Assembly (NCBI RefSeq): GCF_900177345.1
Contig: NZ_FWZT01000012.1
Span: 62,001-126,000, forward strand
Direction of reading: 5' to 3'
Origin: Pseudobacteriovorax antillogorgiicola
GTDB lineage: Bacteria > Bdellovibrionota_B > Oligoflexia > Oligoflexales > Oligoflexaceae
DNA: 64,000 bases
The position numbers and the translations under genes were made by a program. Positions 45,230-53,229 of the stretch are shown here, piece after piece. A model generated the notes under the pieces. The model had not been told where the DNA came from. It saw nothing but the letters and a program-made list of their open reading frames with translations, and searched no databases. The first letter of the stretch is position 1; each line of letters starts with the position of its first letter.

Positions 45230-45257
45230 TTGAAATTCACCTAAAATGAGATAAGAT
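45230..45257 (+). promoter_or_regulatory. Candidate sigma-70 promoter of the ArsR gene
   Basis: TTGAAA (45230-45235) and TAAGAT (45252-45257) are separated by 16 bases. The predicted start of transcription lies about 30 bases before the TTG start codon at 45293. Confidence 0.4.
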
Positions 45258-45292
45258 CCACCGCAGAATTAGTCTATTGACGGGAGCCATCG

Positions 45293-45619
45293 TTGGAGCA
45301 AAATACATCCACGCGGCGCTTTAAGCTGCTGGCAAATGAACACCGCTTGCAAACCATGCAACTGCTATGGACGAAGGAAATGAATGTTTCTGAGCTTGCT
45401 TTGCGGCTAAATATCGAACAAAGCCTTCTGAGTCATCATCTCAGCCTTCTGCGACAAGAAGGCCTTGTTGACACCAAGCGAGATGGCAAAGAAATTTACT
45501 ACTCACTTCCCCAGGACATCCGCGGCGCTTCACCGGGTGCCCTCAATCTTGGCTGCTGTGAAATTGCCTTCGATCCAGAAAACGAGAAGGAAGCCAGTTT
45601 ACCTACGCTAGAAAGTTAG
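45293..45619 (+). CDS. ArsR-family transcriptional regulator
   Basis: A 108-residue winged-helix repressor. It shows FKLLANEHRLQTMQLLW, MNVSELALRLNIEQSLLSHH as recognition helix-turn-helix, and LSLLRQEGLVDTKRDGKEIYYSL as wing. There is no CxC metal motif (ELCVCDL) in the third helix. A late CC pair (NLGCCEIAFD) occurs after the wing, so the signal is not classic arsenite/cadmium sensing. The TTG start is supported by GGGAG six bases upstream. It precedes a small membrane protein by 54 bases. Confidence 0.88.
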   Translation: MEQNTSTRRFKLLANEHRLQTMQLLWTKEMNVSELALRLNIEQSLLSHHLSLLRQEGLVDTKRDGKEIYYSLPQDIRGASPGALNLGCCEIAFDPENEKEASLPTLES

Positions 45620-45673
45620 GGATAATAGCATTCGATATCGCAGGCCTGATCATTACCAAGCTTGGAGTGAGAA

Positions 45674-46060
45674 ATGCTATTTTACGAAGAGGCCGGGTTT
45701 CGCATCTATTGCTTCGTTTTACTTTGCCTCTACCTCATCACCGGGTTTTATGGTGTGCTTTGGGTTTCAGATGAATTTGACTACGAAAGATCGTTATTTT
45801 ACGGCTTTTTCGCAGTGCCCTTCAGCCTACTTTTTTACGCCCAGACGTGGTATCGACCTCGTTGGTGGCAAACCCACCCCGTTAGTTTTTGGACAACCAT
45901 CATCATCCTCCTGCTGAGTTTTTCTTGGGGTAATTTTCTGTGGCTCAATGGTATCAGTGGCTCAGAAAAAGCCGTTGTCAACGTCACGATCAACGATGCA
46001 GCCTACGAAATTACCCATAGGCGCGGGGGCTTGGATTGGCTCTACAAGCCCCGTTGGTAA
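45674..46060 (+). CDS. Small membrane protein of unknown function
   Basis: A 128-residue protein with three hydrophobic helices: GFRIYCFVLLCLYLITGFYG, LFYGFFAVPFSLLFYAQTWY and FWTTIIILLLSFSWGNFLWL. A polar C-terminal tail follows. The family is not recognised. TTGGAG lies ten bases before the ATG. It is downstream of the ArsR gene on the same strand and may be its target. It converges on pepA with a 13-base gap. Confidence 0.6.
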   Translation: MLFYEEAGFRIYCFVLLCLYLITGFYGVLWVSDEFDYERSLFYGFFAVPFSLLFYAQTWYRPRWWQTHPVSFWTTIIILLLSFSWGNFLWLNGISGSEKAVVNVTINDAAYEITHRRGGLDWLYKPRW

Positions 46061-46073
46061 AGTTCAACCTTCT

Positions 46074-47558
46074 TTACTTGCTAAAGAAGTCCTGAGTTAT
46101 CTGAGACACCAAGCGCACCCCATAGCCAGTACATTCGGTTCCCACATGGGCAAGACCACCTGAGTTTTCAGAAGCTGCTAGATCTATATGAATCCATGGA
46201 ATGCTGTCGTCCACAAACTCCTTCAAAAAGTAGGCCGCTTCAATGTGATCAACCCCTCCTGAAACTCGACATTGCTTGAGATCAGCAATATCAGATTTCA
46301 GACATTCACCGAAATCCTCGTCAAGGGGGAATGGCCAGACTCTTTCTCCAGACTTGCGGCCTGCTTCGATAATCAAAGAGTGCAAATCGTCTCGATTGGT
46401 GAAGGCTCCCGAATAGGTCGTGCCAATTGCTCCTACACAGGCTCCGGTCAGAGTCGCGAAATCTAGCATGAGGTCAGCCTTTTCCTTTGACGCTAGGTGC
46501 AAGGTATCAGCAAGGACCATCCGACCTTCAGCATCGGTATGCACCACTTCAATAGACTTGCCATTCAAAGCCACCACAACATCATTGGGTCGATAGGCTC
46601 GATCACCAATCGAGTTGTCTGAAATTGCCAGATAACAAGTTACGCGATAAGGCCAAGCTTCTTTCACAGCGAGCTGAAATGATGCTAAAGCAAGTGCTGA
46701 ACCGCCCATATCACCGTGCATCCCGAACATCGAGCCCGCAGATTTCAGGTTGGTTCCTCCAGTGTCGTAGGTGATGCCTTTACCCACTAGAACTAAGTGC
46801 TTGCTAGCTCCGTCTGGCTCATAGCTGAGTTTCAATATGCCAGCGTCATGCTCAGGGGAGCCTTGAGCAACAGCGATAAAGGCTCCAGCCTTCATGTCCA
46901 GAAGACGATCGAAGTCGTAGAATTCAACATCAACATTCCACTCCTTCGCCATGTCTCTCACATCGTTGATGTAGGTCTCAGGAGTCAGATCATTGCCTGC
47001 TCGCAGCGAGAGATGCCGAACGAGGTTCGTGGCCTCTGCCGTGGCCTGAGCCTTTTTTACAACTGCTGATAGTGCGTCGGAATCATGCCCGACCACATCC
47101 CATTGGAAGTCTTTTTCCTGCTTACTTTCCTTCGTTCCGTACTTTTTGAATTTGTAATCTTGAACGACTAATGCCGAGGTGAAGACATCAGCGATACCCT
47201 CTGCATTCTTCACAAAACGTAAATCTAACAAAAGGTTCTTGGCCCCCCCGTCTTTCACTTTACCAAGAAGCTCTCTGGCATCGCTCAAGCTTTGGAAAGT
47301 GTTTCTTTTCTCGCTGGTAAAGACCACCCCCACACGGAGAGTAGGACTCAGATCGAAAGAAAGGGAGTCACCGGATTTACCCTTGCAGTCTGCCCGCTTT
47401 GCTACGGTCATAATTGCATCTTTTAGTTCTGCGGGTATTGGTTCAAGCACCTCATCCATAGACTGCCCAAGTTCTGGCAACGTCAGTAGTACTGCGTCAT
47501 AGGACTCCAGGTCAGGATTGGATTTTTCGTCCAAGACTCTACAACTTTTCACTGTCAT
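46074..47558 (-). CDS. pepA: Leucyl aminopeptidase (M17 family)
   Basis: A 494-residue cytosolic metallo-aminopeptidase. The two-metal site is intact: GKGITYDTGG (Lys, Asp), MHGDMGGSA (Asp) and VVHTDAEGRMVLAD (Asp, Glu) with the catalytic Arg. The N-terminal 160 residues are the usual macro-like domain. It releases N-terminal residues from peptides. ATG 47558 has GGGAA upstream; the TTG at 47561 is one codon earlier. Confidence 0.93.
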   Translation of the reverse strand: MTVKSCRVLDEKSNPDLESYDAVLLTLPELGQSMDEVLEPIPAELKDAIMTVAKRADCKGKSGDSLSFDLSPTLRVGVVFTSEKRNTFQSLSDARELLGKVKDGGAKNLLLDLRFVKNAEGIADVFTSALVVQDYKFKKYGTKESKQEKDFQWDVVGHDSDALSAVVKKAQATAEATNLVRHLSLRAGNDLTPETYINDVRDMAKEWNVDVEFYDFDRLLDMKAGAFIAVAQGSPEHDAGILKLSYEPDGASKHLVLVGKGITYDTGGTNLKSAGSMFGMHGDMGGSALALASFQLAVKEAWPYRVTCYLAISDNSIGDRAYRPNDVVVALNGKSIEVVHTDAEGRMVLADTLHLASKEKADLMLDFATLTGACVGAIGTTYSGAFTNRDDLHSLIIEAGRKSGERVWPFPLDEDFGECLKSDIADLKQCRVSGGVDHIEAAYFLKEFVDDSIPWIHIDLAASENSGGLAHVGTECTGYGVRLVSQITQDFFSK

Positions 47559-47785
47559 CAAATTCCCTTTCTCTTTATGATAAGGTTGTGTAGGTAGTCC
47601 CCAAGTGAGGCCGTTCGTATGCTGTCGGCACCCAATTTCAAGATGCGTCTCCAGGAACAGAGTGACATAATAAATCCCACGAGACTGAAGCCAAGTGAAA
47701 TCTCAGGCGGCTCCTGGAAGAGCAGTTTGCCAGGGTTGACTCATCATCACAAACCATTACGTCGATAACGGTTGGAACCCATAGA

Positions 47786-48751
47786 ATGGTTAAGTTAACA
47801 AGAAAACTCAAGCAAGAGCTGACAGAGCCAAAAAGTCAAGATCCTGACTTACTTAAGCAGTCCTACTGTGCTCTACAGCAAAAGCTTAGCTGTTGCGACG
47901 GTGTAGGCTACCGGCTCAACCTGAAGGGCGCTTACACTCAAGCAAGCCTATGCGACTGTGTCAGTTCATGCAAGTCTTGCTTTGGTCGAGTCCGTCGCAT
48001 GGTGGACGGCGTTTCATGTCCCTGCCGTACTCCTAACCCATCTCGAATTGTCAATATACTCAATATGGCTGGCATCCCGTCTCGATATGGAACTGCCAAG
48101 CTTGATAAATTTAGCAATTTTACAGGCAACGGTCGTGAGATCCTACAAGCCATCGCAGTGTGGCTCAGGGAGTTTAGCTTAGAGCAACCCAAAGGTCTGC
48201 TCCTTGGTGGCCCTGTGGGCGTTGGGAAAACATTTCTTCTATCGGCTATCGCCAAGAACTTCGCTGCTCGGGGACTCACTGTCCGCTTCGTTGACTTCTT
48301 CCAGCTTCTCAACGAGCTAAAGGCGGCTTACTCTGATGCCAAGTCTGACGCCAACGTTCTCAAGCCTTTGATCAATGTGGATGTTCTTATCATTGACGAG
48401 ATGGGCAAGGGCCGCAACAGCGATTGGGAGATGTCCATTCTGGATCAGGTTGTCATGGGGCGCTACAATCAAAACAAAATCGTCGTAGCCTCCACCAATT
48501 ACGACTTGAAACCTCAAAAAATGGTGCCTTTGGCTCAAAAAGACCTGCTTAACGAAGGTATGAGTGGTGGCTTTAACCTTGATAGTTATGAACCATTAGA
48601 AACACGGATCGGTCAGCGGATATACTCCAGGCTTGTGGAAACCTGTATGATCATGGAGCTTTCTGGTAACGATTTCCGAAGGCAATTCATGGAAAGCCAT
48701 AAGTCTATGTTAAAATCATCGCCCCAGCCAGTGGAGCGGCGAATCACGTGA
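47786..48751 (+). CDS. DnaC/IstB-like AAA+ ATPase with N-terminal cysteine-rich (zinc-finger-like) region
   Basis: A 321-residue protein. Residues 30-85 hold ten cysteines in pairs: SCCDGVGYRL, LCDCVSSCKSCFGRV and SCPCRTPNP, resembling a DnaJ-type CxxCxGxG zinc module. The ATPase domain has Walker A GGPVGVGKTFLLSAIA near residue 145, Walker B VDVLIIDEMGKG near residue 205 and sensor IVVASTNYDLKP. DnaC-type ATPases load the replicative helicase; IstB types serve transposases, but no transposase is near. It overlaps the next gene by four bases, which in turn overlaps hemJ. Confidence 0.82.
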   Translation: MVKLTRKLKQELTEPKSQDPDLLKQSYCALQQKLSCCDGVGYRLNLKGAYTQASLCDCVSSCKSCFGRVRRMVDGVSCPCRTPNPSRIVNILNMAGIPSRYGTAKLDKFSNFTGNGREILQAIAVWLREFSLEQPKGLLLGGPVGVGKTFLLSAIAKNFAARGLTVRFVDFFQLLNELKAAYSDAKSDANVLKPLINVDVLIIDEMGKGRNSDWEMSILDQVVMGRYNQNKIVVASTNYDLKPQKMVPLAQKDLLNEGMSGGFNLDSYEPLETRIGQRIYSRLVETCMIMELSGNDFRRQFMESHKSMLKSSPQPVERRIT

Positions 48752-49536
48752 TTTCTCAACGGGGCTGCATTCTCAAGTCCCTCGCCAACCCAATGCTCAA
48801 TGGGATCCTCTTGGGCCTTGAGTGGCGAGACTATGAACTGCTTGCAAATGACAAACTTTTACCCTGTTGTGAAGGCCGCGGCTTCACCGAAGACCCTCAA
48901 CACGCGACTCAAATCCGTTGTTCCCTGGTTAAGCGAGTGCGAGCCACAGAAGCCATCCTATACCAGTATATGAAAACGTGGTCCCACTGCCGAGACCTAG
49001 CACCGCACAGCATCCACGCCAGCCATAGCGCGCGACTTCTACGACAAGTTGCAGAATCCTTGAAAGGCTATCGTCCACAAGGCTCTGTTGTCAACGGCCG
49101 GCAAGGAAAGCCTTCCGACTTTTGGGCCATGGCTCTTGCATCCACCTGGCGCTTTGGAATTCACTCCCATGTGGTTACCCTGAGCAAGGCAACCCCAAAG
49201 ACCTTGCTCCCTAGCCCGGATAAAGAAAACGATACTCTAGCTATTTTTGTCGAACAGGTGGATAAACTCTGGGACGACAAACAGGCTGCAGCCTTGGAAG
49301 CAATTGTAAACTACGCTTACAACAGCAACGCCCTGCTATGGATTGAATTCTGTAAAGAGCAGAGCCACAAGGTAGAGGCCGATAGTTTCTCTTTAGAAGC
49401 TAACTTCAAACGACGGATTTCCAACGTTAAGAGCCGATCTCCTTATGAGTTCCTTGATCAGGACTGTGTCTCTAGGCTAAAAAGCCTTTGCTCATTTCCC
49501 AAGTCATTTGCTGAAGAAGGATTTGTTTATGATTGA
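48748..49536 (+). CDS. Unknown 262-aa protein coupled to the DnaC-like ATPase
   Basis: I do not recognise the family. The GTG start at 48748 overlaps the ATPase stop (GTGA), so the two are translationally coupled. Near residue 38 it has LLPCCEGRGF, matching the CC(D/E)G-x-G(Y/F) motif of the upstream ATPase. The rest is helical and Trp/His-rich (DFWAMALASTWRFGIHSHVV, LLWIEFCKEQSHKVE). There is no signal peptide or membrane helix. A helicase-loading or replication-restart partner is an inference from coupling. Confidence 0.75.
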   Translation: MISQRGCILKSLANPMLNGILLGLEWRDYELLANDKLLPCCEGRGFTEDPQHATQIRCSLVKRVRATEAILYQYMKTWSHCRDLAPHSIHASHSARLLRQVAESLKGYRPQGSVVNGRQGKPSDFWAMALASTWRFGIHSHVVTLSKATPKTLLPSPDKENDTLAIFVEQVDKLWDDKQAAALEAIVNYAYNSNALLWIEFCKEQSHKVEADSFSLEANFKRRISNVKSRSPYEFLDQDCVSRLKSLCSFPKSFAEEGFVYD

Positions 49537-49969
49537 ATGGTATCGAGAAATACTTGCACTCCATGTTGTGGCGATTATCAGTTGGATGGCCGGAATTCTC
49601 TATCTCTATCGACTCTTGGTATACGCTGCCGAGAGTAGCAAGGATCATGAAAAGGTTGAAAGCCTGCTACAAATCATGTCGCGCAGGCTTTTGAAAGCGA
49701 TCACCTTGCCAGCCATGGTCGTATCCTGGATCGCTGGGCTTACCATGATTAGTATCAACCCTGGTCTACTTTCGATGCCTTGGATGCATGTAAAGCTTAC
49801 TAGTGTGGTTTTATTATCAGGATTCACAATGTATGCGGGCAAGCAAGTTCGCTTGTTTAATGAAGGTAAGCCTATTCTATCAGGAAAGGCTTTTCGATTT
49901 CTTAATGAAGCCCCTACCCTACTCATGATCATCATCGTAATTATGGTCATCGTCAGGCCTTGGGCTTAG
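49529..49969 (+). CDS. hemJ: Protoporphyrinogen oxidase HemJ (UPF0093)
   Basis: A 146-residue membrane protein with four helices. Conserved motifs are the first-helix LALHVVAIISWMAGILYLYR (His and Arg), LPAMVVSWIAGLTMI, PWMHVKLTSVVLLSGF and the C-terminal FRFLNEAPTLLMIIIVIMVI. HemJ oxidises protoporphyrinogen IX at the inner membrane, the penultimate haem step. ATG 49529 has AGAAGGA upstream and overlaps the preceding gene by eight bases. Co-expression with the DnaC-like gene has no obvious functional link. Confidence 0.92.
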   Translation: MIEWYREILALHVVAIISWMAGILYLYRLLVYAAESSKDHEKVESLLQIMSRRLLKAITLPAMVVSWIAGLTMISINPGLLSMPWMHVKLTSVVLLSGFTMYAGKQVRLFNEGKPILSGKAFRFLNEAPTLLMIIIVIMVIVRPWA

Positions 49970-50001
49970 GCCTGACTCTAAAAGCCAGACCTAAACAAAG
50001 A

Positions 50002-50436
50002 TTACTTCATTGCTACACATTCTAATGCTGATTGGTTGGTATCGATCAGCTTTTTGGCTTTTTCCTGGCAGAAGGATGGATCAGAATTCGCGGACCAAAG
50101 AACATGGTCAGGCTTGTTCTCTGATGGCTTATCATAGTGAACCTCACATTTCTCGCCTTGGTCATTGGCATAGCTGATCCATATGCGGCGAACGATTTCA
50201 ACCTTCTCTTTTTTGGTTTCTTGGGTGTTGGGGTCCGTTTTCTGCTCCCAGCGAAATCCACGACACTCAGTTTTCATTGTCGGTAGGCTGCCACTAGCCT
50301 CTTCTGTGCTTGCTTCGGTGCTTGTTGCCTCTTCAGAGCTTTCCTGTTCCATAGCGTTATCGTCACTCTGACCTTCTTGAGCTAAACTAAGGCTTGATAG
50401 GCTCAAGCCAAGAACTAGTGCAATTTTCCGTTTCAT
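50002..50436 (-). CDS. Secreted protein of unknown function
   Basis: A 144-residue protein with signal peptide MKRKIALVLGLSLSSLSLAQ. A low-complexity Glu/Ser/Thr/Ala linker follows (residues 20-50), then a domain with four cysteines (TECRGFRWEQK, EKCEVHYDK, SFCQEKAKKL, LECVAMK), probably two disulfides. The family is not recognised. ATG 50436 has GGAAG upstream. Confidence 0.65.
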   Translation of the reverse strand: MKRKIALVLGLSLSSLSLAQEGQSDDNAMEQESSEEATSTEASTEEASGSLPTMKTECRGFRWEQKTDPNTQETKKEKVEIVRRIWISYANDQGEKCEVHYDKPSENKPDHVLWSANSDPSFCQEKAKKLIDTNQSALECVAMK

Positions 50437-50940
50437 ATCGACTTCCAACTCTCCATTGTTAAACGAGACGCCTTATTTTTGCATAAGACATAGTCACAGC
50501 GAAGGGCAAAAACTACCCAATTCTCGAACAAAGTAACGTTTGGTGGGCATTAGGGCAAGTCGAACTAGAATCGATCAGAACAAAGCCGTGTTCAATACAT
50601 AGTATTAGATAGACGTCGATAAATTCCTAAAACAAGGAACCGAATTCAAACTGTTTGCCAGAAACTTCAAAATGTATTTAGAATTTTCGAAGTGAGGCTA
50701 AAAAACTCCGCAATCACTTAATTTCAATCATTTCCTTTTTATCGAACCACGAACATGTGGTGAATCAAAGCTAATCAAGAAGCACTTTTCGGTTAATTGA
50801 TCAAAATTTCCAATCGCTCCTGGGCCATACTTATGTTGTTATAAGGAGAGAGTTATGGCGCCATTCAGAAGATCACATCTGTGAACAACTGTCACTAATG
50901 TTTAATTTCAAGCGATCTAGCTTGTCATACGAGGTGTCAT
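50437..50940. promoter_or_regulatory. Divergent intergenic region (504 bases)
   Basis: AT-rich and without a normal-length gene between the secreted protein and the hibernation factor. The only coding-like element is the 9-codon ORF at 50855. I see no terminator and no convincing -35/-10 pair. Confidence 0.5.
50855..50884 (+). CDS. Nine-residue leader peptide candidate (MAPFRRSHL)
   Basis: ATG at 50855 follows AAGGAGAGAG, the best ribosome site in the region, and runs nine codons to TGA. It ends 56 bases before the hibernation-factor ATG, on the same strand. Such mini-ORFs can regulate a downstream gene by translation. No attenuator hairpin is obvious between them. Confidence 0.35.
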   Translation: MAPFRRSHL

Positions 50941-51372
50941 ATGGATTTTCAGTTCTATTTTAAAAAAATGGAAAGCTCCGAAGCACTCAAACTACTCGCC
51001 CGCAAGAAACTAACTGATCAACTATTTAAAATCATGGGAACCCCTTCAAAAGTTCATCTAACCTTTTTTGTTGAAGGCAATGCACAAAGCGCTCACTGTT
51101 CCATCACAACACGAAACGGCACGAAGTTATATGCAGAGGCAACAAGCGATAATATGTACAACGCCATTGACCTTCTCTGCCATAAACTCTTCGCTCAGGT
51201 TCAACGATGTAAAACCAGGGTCCTATCCAAGCAGAAGCGGCGATTTCCCCAGATCGCCCTGCTCAACACTGAATCCGCAGAAGCTACCAACGACGAGTAC
51301 GCTATCGACGCTGGTGATATTATTAAAATGGAAGCTGCACTAAGGCCTTATCGCGAGAGATTTCTCAACTAG
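50941..51372 (+). CDS. hpf: Ribosome hibernation promoting factor (HPF/RaiA family)
   Basis: A 143-residue protein with the HPF/RaiA beta-alpha-beta-beta-beta-alpha fold: MDFQFYFKKMESSEALKLLA, then VHLTFFVEGNAQSAHCSITT, and TSDNMYNAIDLLCHKLFAQV with the diagnostic D-x-Y-x-A-I-D segment. It is longer than short HPF (about 95-110) but shorter than long HPF (about 190), with no recognisable C-terminal dimer domain. It binds 30S subunits in stationary phase to make inactive ribosomes. GAGGTG precedes the ATG. Confidence 0.85.
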   Translation: MDFQFYFKKMESSEALKLLARKKLTDQLFKIMGTPSKVHLTFFVEGNAQSAHCSITTRNGTKLYAEATSDNMYNAIDLLCHKLFAQVQRCKTRVLSKQKRRFPQIALLNTESAEATNDEYAIDAGDIIKMEAALRPYRERFLN

Positions 51373-51462
51373 AATCGTAGTTTATCAATAAAATCCTTAC
51401 ATTTTTTGAGCTTTCTCCGATGACCAACAAGACACCATAGCAAAATCGGAGAAAGCTCTTAC

Positions 51463-52422
51463 ATGGGAAAGGATGCTTTAGGAAAGGCTCTTATCGTAGC
51501 GAACTCTGCTGAGAACCTGATGTGCTACAACCAGATCCTTCGTCGCACGTTTAAGACTAAAAACTCCCCTACCTTTGATAGTACTCTCGATCTGCTCGAT
51601 GATTTCGAGCCTGATGTAATTATCATAGACGAGATCATTTTCAAATCTTCCGCACTAGAAATATCTCAGGCAATTCGTAGTGATACCGTAGCTAAACACT
51701 ATCAAGGAATTGTAATTATCGCGGAGCCAAAGACTCCGGATTTGGAAAACCTCAAGCGAGAGAGTGGTGCTGATTATGTGATTCGGCAAAGCCATGTTAA
51801 CGATATCCTAGAGATGATAGCCCTATCCGCATTACGGGTGAAAGATTTAGAAAATACAAGCCAGGCCTTAATTACCAAACTCGCGATGACTAAGGAAATG
51901 GTGAAAGAGCTTGAGGGACAAGACAGTATCACCCGGCTGTACAACCTTCCTTACATCAATCTACTCCTCGAAAAAGAATTTGTTCGCACCATTCGATTCA
52001 ATGCTCCACTATCAGCGGTTATCATTAGTATCGACCAATTTATTCAGATTAGTCATACAGAAGGGCCTAAGGTGTGCATCAAGATCATTCAGCAGCTCGG
52101 AGAAGTACTCAAGAATGAGTTCCGAGACGATGATAAGTTGGGTCGAAGCTGGGGCGGAGAGTTTGTAGGAATTCTTCCGGAAACCGATCATGAAGGTGCT
52201 ATGATTCTTGCTAGAAGAATCAAAAATATGGTAGCTGAGCGGCAGTATGGGCCCGAAGAAAATAAACGTACCATCACCATTTCTCAGGGCATAGGCAGCT
52301 TCAATCCAATGCGGCCAGTTATAAGCGATATTCACGACCTTCTGCTAGAGGCAGAATCGAACCTTTCCGAAGCCAAGAAGATTGGTGTGAATCTTATCTG
52401 CTATCAGAAAAATACAGCCTAG
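51463..52422 (+). CDS. Degenerate receiver plus degenerate GGDEF protein
   Basis: A 319-residue protein. Residues 8-125 are receiver-like with candidate Asp in VIIIDEII, but the usual C-terminal Lys-Pro is replaced (DYVIRQSHV). Residues 155-315 are a GGDEF domain (LTRLYN-like start ITRLYNLPYINLLLEKEF). The signature aligns as RSWGGEFVGILPET, so GGDEF becomes WGGEF with the metal Asp replaced by Gly. The synthase is probably inactive, and the domain may bind GTP or c-di-GMP as a sensor. It converges on the barrel gene with an 8-base gap. Confidence 0.8.
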   Translation: MGKDALGKALIVANSAENLMCYNQILRRTFKTKNSPTFDSTLDLLDDFEPDVIIIDEIIFKSSALEISQAIRSDTVAKHYQGIVIIAEPKTPDLENLKRESGADYVIRQSHVNDILEMIALSALRVKDLENTSQALITKLAMTKEMVKELEGQDSITRLYNLPYINLLLEKEFVRTIRFNAPLSAVIISIDQFIQISHTEGPKVCIKIIQQLGEVLKNEFRDDDKLGRSWGGEFVGILPETDHEGAMILARRIKNMVAERQYGPEENKRTITISQGIGSFNPMRPVISDIHDLLLEAESNLSEAKKIGVNLICYQKNTA

Positions 52423-52430
52423 GAGCTTCT

Positions 52431-53162
52431 TTAAAGACGTGAAGACTCACCACCTAGACGATAAAGGATGCTGATATTTACCCCAGACCAGCTCGAAGCT
52501 CCTTCTACTTGCTTCTTGACGTTATCCCGGGCTTCTGCTGTGTTGTTGGTGTAGGCTTCATCAAGAAGAAAAGAGCGAGACATTTGTAGCAAAGAAAACT
52601 CGATTCCCCACTTATCCCAAAAGTAGGAATAGCCGAGCTTGGCGCCGAGAGTCATGCCCAAATGTGAATAGTCACTGGTCAGTGAGCTCGTGACAGAATC
52701 ATCTTCCGAATCCGAGCCCTGGGGACGAATATCGCCACTCCAAGTATTCAGCTGACCACCTACTTCGTAGTAAAAGGAGCCAAAACTGGTGAAATAGTGG
52801 CGAAAGCCGAGGGATAAAGTTCGCGCCTTACTGTCTATGTAATAGCTCGTCCCCTTGCTGTCTGTGTCGGTAAATTCAAAATTTCCTCCTCCTAGGCTCG
52901 CCACCCAAATCATATTGGGGCCCTGAGACCAGGCTGCCGACAGGTTGAGAAATTGCCAGGGGTTGACGTTCCCAAAGCCAAGACTGAGCCAGGACTGAAA
53001 CGACTGCCGGAGTTCGGACTGAGTATAACCGAGAATCTCATCATCATCAGTCAGCTCAACTGCTGATGCATCCACCGGACCTGACTGATCAGCATAGCAA
53101 ATTGACGTAAAATCAAGCTGAAGTATTAGCAAGACAAAGACAAAAAAACGGTGCAAAATCAT
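52431..53162 (-). CDS. Outer-membrane beta-barrel-like protein
   Basis: A 243-residue protein with signal peptide (FFVFVLLILQLDFTSICYA). After a 35-residue acidic linker the mature part is strand-rich with aromatic girdle residues (SQGPNMIWVASLGGGNFEFT, ARTLSLGFRHYFTSFGSFYY, LGAKLGYSYFWDKWGIEFSL, VNISILYRLGG). It fits a small porin-like barrel; the family is not recognised. GGGGG lies immediately before the ATG, so the true start may be one or two codons later. Confidence 0.65.
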   Translation of the reverse strand: MILHRFFVFVLLILQLDFTSICYADQSGPVDASAVELTDDDEILGYTQSELRQSFQSWLSLGFGNVNPWQFLNLSAAWSQGPNMIWVASLGGGNFEFTDTDSKGTSYYIDSKARTLSLGFRHYFTSFGSFYYEVGGQLNTWSGDIRPQGSDSEDDSVTSSLTSDYSHLGMTLGAKLGYSYFWDKWGIEFSLLQMSRSFLLDEAYTNNTAEARDNVKKQVEGASSWSGVNISILYRLGGESSRL

Positions 53163-53229
53163 CCCCCTGTATGGTTGAACACCCTGATTTTAAGGGAGAT
53201 AAGGGATTTTGTCCTTTTATTTTTGAAGA

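Noticed and set aside
47786-48751. IstB-type insertion sequence
   Set aside because: The ATPase resembles IstB, but there is no transposase, inverted repeat or target duplication nearby.
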